From: Vanrija pseudolonga
Taxonomy: Eukaryota; Basidiomycota; Tremellomycetes; Trichosporonales; Trichosporonaceae
DNA: 64,000 nt
Assembly: GCF_020906515.1 (NCBI RefSeq)
Contig: NC_085854.1
Span: 1,612,001-1,676,000 of the forward strand
Reading direction: 5' to 3'
The position numbers were made by a program, and so were the translations under genes. Shown here piece after piece: positions 60,368 through 64,000 of the stretch. Numbering within the stretch: the stretch's first letter is position 1; each line of letters begins with the position of its first letter. The notes beneath the pieces were generated by a model. The model was not told where the DNA came from. It did not search any database and was given only the letters and a program-made list of their open reading frames with translations.

Positions 60368-61305
60368 CTACCTGTGCGCGCCGAAGCGTCCGAACATGGC
60401 CTCGCCGACGCCGGCACCAACCACGATGGCGATGATCCAATAAATCTGGAACGTCATGACGACGAGCCTGGGGCAGTGTCAGCGCTGACTGCCTCCTCTC
60501 TCGGGACCAACTTACATCAAGAGCCAGTGCAGCGCCTGCTGGAGCGCGTGCAGGAGGCCGCGGGGGCCGTCCACGCCCCACCTGAACGGGCGGGACCAGC
60601 GGCCAACGCGTCCGGGGTCGAGCGTGCGGCGTACCGTCGCAGGCAGGTGTGCGATGGCCTCGGCGGCGGCGTGCGCGTGCGGGTGCGCGTGGCTCGTGGT
60701 GGCCAGCGGTGTGGGGGTGCGGTCGCGCTGCGCCTCGATATCCGGCGTGCCCTCGCGGCGCCGGTTGGCCGCGCTGCCGCCCTTCTCGTCGACGGCCGTG
60801 CTCTCACCATGATGCGCAGCCTTGCCCTTCTCCTCCAAGTGGGCATCCGCGTGCTCGTGCTCCTCGTACCGCGGCGCGGGGCCCATCTCGCCCCTCGAAA
60901 CGGGCAACACCCACCCGACCCGCCCGCGCCGCCACGCCTCGTTACACGCTGCGCGGAGCGCGTGAAGGTACCGGTCGAGCACGGCGAGAAGGAACAGGCC
61001 GATACACACGCCGACGGTCGCGCCGGGGCCCTTGGGCACCCACGTCGAGAACCATAACGCTGCGGCGGGTGTTAGCGAGGTGTGTGTGTGTGCTGTGGTC
61101 TGACGGCGGCGGAGGAAGCCCGCACCAGAGCCATCTCCGCCGCCGCCAACGCCGGCCTGCGGCCGCCGTTGCGCCGCTACGTGCGCTACTCACTGTCCTG
61201 CCCAATGTACCCGTGAAAGTACATGATCATGGTGCCTCCGCCCGACGCGCCGCCGCCGTGGTGGTGCCCTCCGCCCATGTTGGTCATGCCCGACATGTCC
61301 GCCAT
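60368..61305 (-). CDS. CTR-family copper transporter (about 251 aa, 3 exons)
   Basis: Trimeric copper(I) importer of the plasma membrane or vacuole. Exons: 61194-61305, 60516-61059 and 60368-60467; they sum to 756 nt. The N-terminus is Met/His-rich (MADMSGMTNMGGGHHHGGG) as in copper-gathering ectodomains, then MIMYFHGYIGQD leads into TM1 (LWFSTWVPKGPGATVGVCIG and LFLLAVLDRYLHAL). A long cytosolic loop of about 110 residues is His/Glu-rich (YEEHEHADAHLEEKG, TSHAHPHAHAAAEAIAH). TM2 has the Met-x3-Met motif (LLMLVVMTFQIYWIIAIVV) and TM3 starts with the GxxxG helix-packing motif (GAGVGEAMFG). The loop is longer than in yeast Ctr2. Convergent with TOF1, 146 bases apart. The splice donor in TM2 is GTAAGT. 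Confidence 0.92.
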
Positions 61306-61912
61306 GGTGGTGATGGTGTGGTGGGGAGGTGGTTGTGTTGGATGCAGGAGAAAGAAGCGAGGAACGAGGTTGAAGAGAGGAGGAGGAGTCGGACTCGAGA
61401 AGTTTGTACTGTGCGCCGTGCGCAGAATAGCTCGCTCGCTCGCTTCGCTTCGCTGGATTCGGCTTGCTGGAACGTGCGGCCAGTGTCGTATCTGTCGGCA
61501 AAGATGAACAGTCAACTTCTCGCCGTGTTCTTTGTCGAGATGACGGCCGAGAGTGGTAACGGTAGCCTAGCCACTCGTCGCCTGGGTCGCCTCGCCGCAG
61601 CAGTGTGACTGCCACAGGCCAATTTGCTCCCGACCAATCACTGCCATTCCCACTTTGCTGGAATCGATCACTGCGCCTCGTGCCTGGAATGTGCCTGGGA
61701 AACATGCGGCATTTGGACGAAAGGCCTCGTGTAGGGCGTCAAAAGGCAACTCTCGAGGCAATCCCTCCCTCGCGGCCTTATAAAAAGGATCGACAGCGCA
61801 GCAACTCGTCCACTTTATGCCGCTGAACGCGCTGAGGCTTCTTTCTTCACCACGCCCGCACCACGCCCTCGCACTATGCAATGTACATCAGAGTGGTGTC
61901 TGTGCTGTCTAA
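61306..61912. other. intergenic region, CTR promoter and TRZ1 3' flank
   Basis: 607 bases. A TTTGCTC string at 61623-61629 matches the S. cerevisiae Mac1 copper-response core; one chance copy is expected fairly often, so this is weak. TATAAAAAG occurs at 61779-61787 with no known gene downstream on plus. A GCTTCGCT-type repeat near 61436-61452 is simple sequence. Confidence 0.4.
61623..61629. promoter_or_regulatory. possible copper-response core TTTGCTC
   Basis: About 320 bases upstream of the CTR start codon. The string equals the Mac1 core known from S. cerevisiae; Tremellomycetes use Cuf1, which prefers a GCTG-containing site, so this is only a hint. Confidence 0.15.
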
Positions 61913-64000
61913 TTACTCGGCATCCTCGCTCGCCGCCGCCGCCTTCTTCGCTGCCGGCTCGTCGGCAATCTCGCTGCTCCGCCGCTTGAGCCCAAACGGC
62001 TGGCCCTGCGACCCACGACCACCACGCTCACCCCGCTCACCCCCACGGCCCTTCCCTGCCCCCTTGGCACCCTTCCCAGCCCCCACGGCCTGCCCAACAA
62101 CACCCTCCCCCTCCAACACATCATCCTCCTCCTCTTCCCCATACAACAGCGTCATCGCGTCCGTGTAGTGCGCAATCTTCCACGTGTCCGCCGCACGCAG
62201 GGACATGAAGTCGAACGAAATCGCCACGCTTGACTCAATGGCCCCTTGCTCACCCTCCTTGGCAATCAGCAACTTGGGGATCTTGGGGTAGCGCTGCGAG
62301 AAGTGGTTGAGGATGGTGTACTTGGCATTCATCCTGGTACCGTTAGTGGGTGCCCCTACGGCCTCGACTCACTGCTTCCCGACCTCGATCGCCTGCCCAA
62401 AGGTGCTGTGCCCCTTGGCCTGCGCCATCTCTGGCGTGTCGTCCTCGTGCGTCGCCTCGTGGATCAGAATCGTCGCTCCTTGGCCCGCCGCCACGAGATC
62501 GCCAGAAGGCTTGGTGTCCCCAGAGTACACCACTTTCCACCCAGAGGTGTGCTCAAGTACCAGACCGTTGGCCAGGCCTCGGTGAGGTACACTTGGCGCA
62601 CCCATGGTCTTCATCCCCAGGTCGTCGATCATGGTGTAGATCGTCTCGGCCATTTTGTCGTTGCCAGGCGAGTAGTAGCGATGGATCATCTTGAACGGCC
62701 ACTTGAACTTGCCCGCCGCCACGTCCTCGTTAAACTCGGCTTCCTGCTCGACCGCCTGGGTCAAAGGGGCAATGCCGATGGCCGCAGCGCTCTGTCGGGC
62801 AGCTTGTTCTGCCGTCCTCGCAACCCATGCGCTCTTGTTCATGCGGGTCAAGCTGACAAACTTGACGTTCTCAAGGGCCTCGCGGGGCACACCGTACTGC
62901 CATGTTGCGGTTTCCTGCAGCTGCAATCCAATTTGCGGAGGCGCGAGGATGTACAATGTCGAGTGGACACCAGACTGCAAGTCAGCTCAGAGTCACAGTG
63001 TCACGACTCACCTTGAAACGGTCCGCAAGAATAGAAGTCAGACCCAAGTGGTGGTCGGCGTGCATGTGGCTGATGAAGATGAGCCGGAGATCTTCGTAGA
63101 CCTTTTGCAAGCCTTCGGGTCCGAACCGACGGCGCAGCTGGCCAAGGGAGCCCTCCCCACAGTCGAGCAGAATGCCACCAGTACCAGGGATATCGAGGTG
63201 TGTTGACGAAACATTCCTAAACTTGGAGGGGATGGCGCTGCCTGTGCCGAGTGTGGTCACCACAATGTCGTCACCAGGCTGTAGCTCATGGGTCTCGGCG
63301 TGCACCGCGGCCTTGGCAGCGACCTCGACGCGTGCAGCGTCGACGGCGATGGCATACTCTGTACCGTCGCTCCTGGCCGTGTCCAGAACGATCTCCTCGG
63401 TATCGGTGGGGAACTGCGCGTCCTTGACGTGCGTCTCGAGCAGCTCTGTCTCCTTGGGAGGGTGCATGCTGACAAGGTTGTTGGGGACCGCAAGGGTGGC
63501 GTTGGCTGGGAGGACGGGCGGTGGCGGCGCCTCGTACTTGTAGTACGGCACGGGGAAGACCTCCTCGTCAAGTCGGTGCAGGTGGAGCGCATTCCACGCC
63601 GCGCTGTTGAAGAAGGTTGGGCCAGGAATCCGCACTTCGGTGAGCAGATGCTGAGTCTTGGGCCCGTACGCTGCCACCCAGGCCTGGTACCTCGGGTCCT
63701 CCCACACTTGGCGTGTAACGCGGTGGACAACCGCCTGTACGGGGAAGTCCGCTGCCTTGCCCCTTGGCCCCTGCTGGTACTGCCCGAACACAGGCGACTG
63801 CAGCAAGCGATCGACGTTGTGCTCTGCGCACGACACGACGATGAGAATCGATCCCGGTCCACCGCCAACAAGGCAGTCCTCGGGCCTCACAATCCTCTTG
63901 CCGCCAGGTGCGTTCTTGTCCTCGACCTCGATGCTCTCGCCCCTGGTGAGCTTTCCACGGACCGGGCCACCGGGCACGCCAAGCGCCGCCGCTTTGACGA
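61913..64000 (-). CDS. TRZ1: long-form tRNase Z, C-terminal part (gene continues past the right edge)
   Basis: Endonuclease that removes the 3' trailer of pre-tRNAs (ELAC2/Trz1 class, nuclear and mitochondrial). Exons seen: 63012 to beyond 64000, 62374-62974 approximately, and 61913-62333. The start codon lies outside the window, so this is a 5'-truncated view, not a broken gene. The C-terminal metallo-beta-lactamase half is intact: [20 protein letters not shown], the zinc motif [13 protein letters not shown] (H-x-H-x-D-H), [26 protein letters not shown] and [13 protein letters not shown]. The N-terminal lactamase-like half lies to the right; its [20 protein letters not shown] and [16 protein letters not shown] parts fit long tRNase Z. 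The tail after the domain is Gly/Arg-rich ([17 protein letters not shown]), possibly RNA-binding, followed by a [15 protein letters not shown] nuclear signal. Confidence 0.95.

Noticed and set aside
61436-61452. CTCGCTCGCTTCGCTTCGCT repeat near the CTR gene
   Set aside because: Simple sequence without a recognised function; similar GCTCGCTGCGCTCGCT runs occur in a PRO3 intron.

Overview
The window is nuclear DNA from a GC-rich basidiomycete fungus, most likely a Tremellomycetes yeast (perhaps Trichosporonales; this placement is inference). The signs are many short introns (33-60 nt), nearly all GTGAGT-like at the 5' end with a CTGAC or CTAAC branch site 3-10 nt before the AG. The protein set is typically fungal: PYC, Lsb3/Ysc84, Pro3, Met8, Ura6, Exo84, Tof1/Swi1, Trz1. 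No transposon, virus-like element, rRNA, tRNA or CRISPR was recognised. Gene models were spliced by eye. For most multi-exon genes the summed exon length divides by three, but single exon edges may be off by a base.

Layout. 0.6-1.2 kb: small CYSTM protein (-). 1.2-3.7 kb: long gene-free stretch. 3.7-8.4 kb: pyruvate carboxylase (+), with a remarkably fragmented 3' end. 8.8-15.8 kb: a block of five unfamiliar genes, including a USP-like and an OTU-like protein that both lack the catalytic cysteine. 16.0-23.8 kb: LSB3/YSC84 (-), PRO3 (-), MET8 (+), NMN adenylyltransferase (-). 24.8-38.9 kb: cytoplasmic dynein heavy chain (-), about 4,601 residues. 39.2-41.5 kb: SLY1 (-), divergent from RPC1 (42.0-46.7 kb, +). 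46.9-64 kb: URA6 (-), TRAX (-), EXO84 (+), cyclophilin-40 (-), NOP58 (-), TOF1/SWI1 (+), CTR copper transporter (-) and the tRNase Z gene (-), which runs off the right edge.

The recognised genes are housekeeping functions (anaplerosis, proline, siroheme, NAD and pyrimidine synthesis, vesicle traffic, Pol III, snoRNP, fork protection, tRNA 3' processing). They do not form one pathway; neighbours share promoters or 3' ends rather than a common job.

The most novel items are (1) a predicted one-nucleotide exon plus two GC-AG introns in pyruvate carboxylase, one of them splitting the biotin-site codons AMK|M, and (2) the 8.8-15.8 kb block, where two deubiquitinase-fold proteins with substituted nucleophiles sit either side of an orphan acidic protein.
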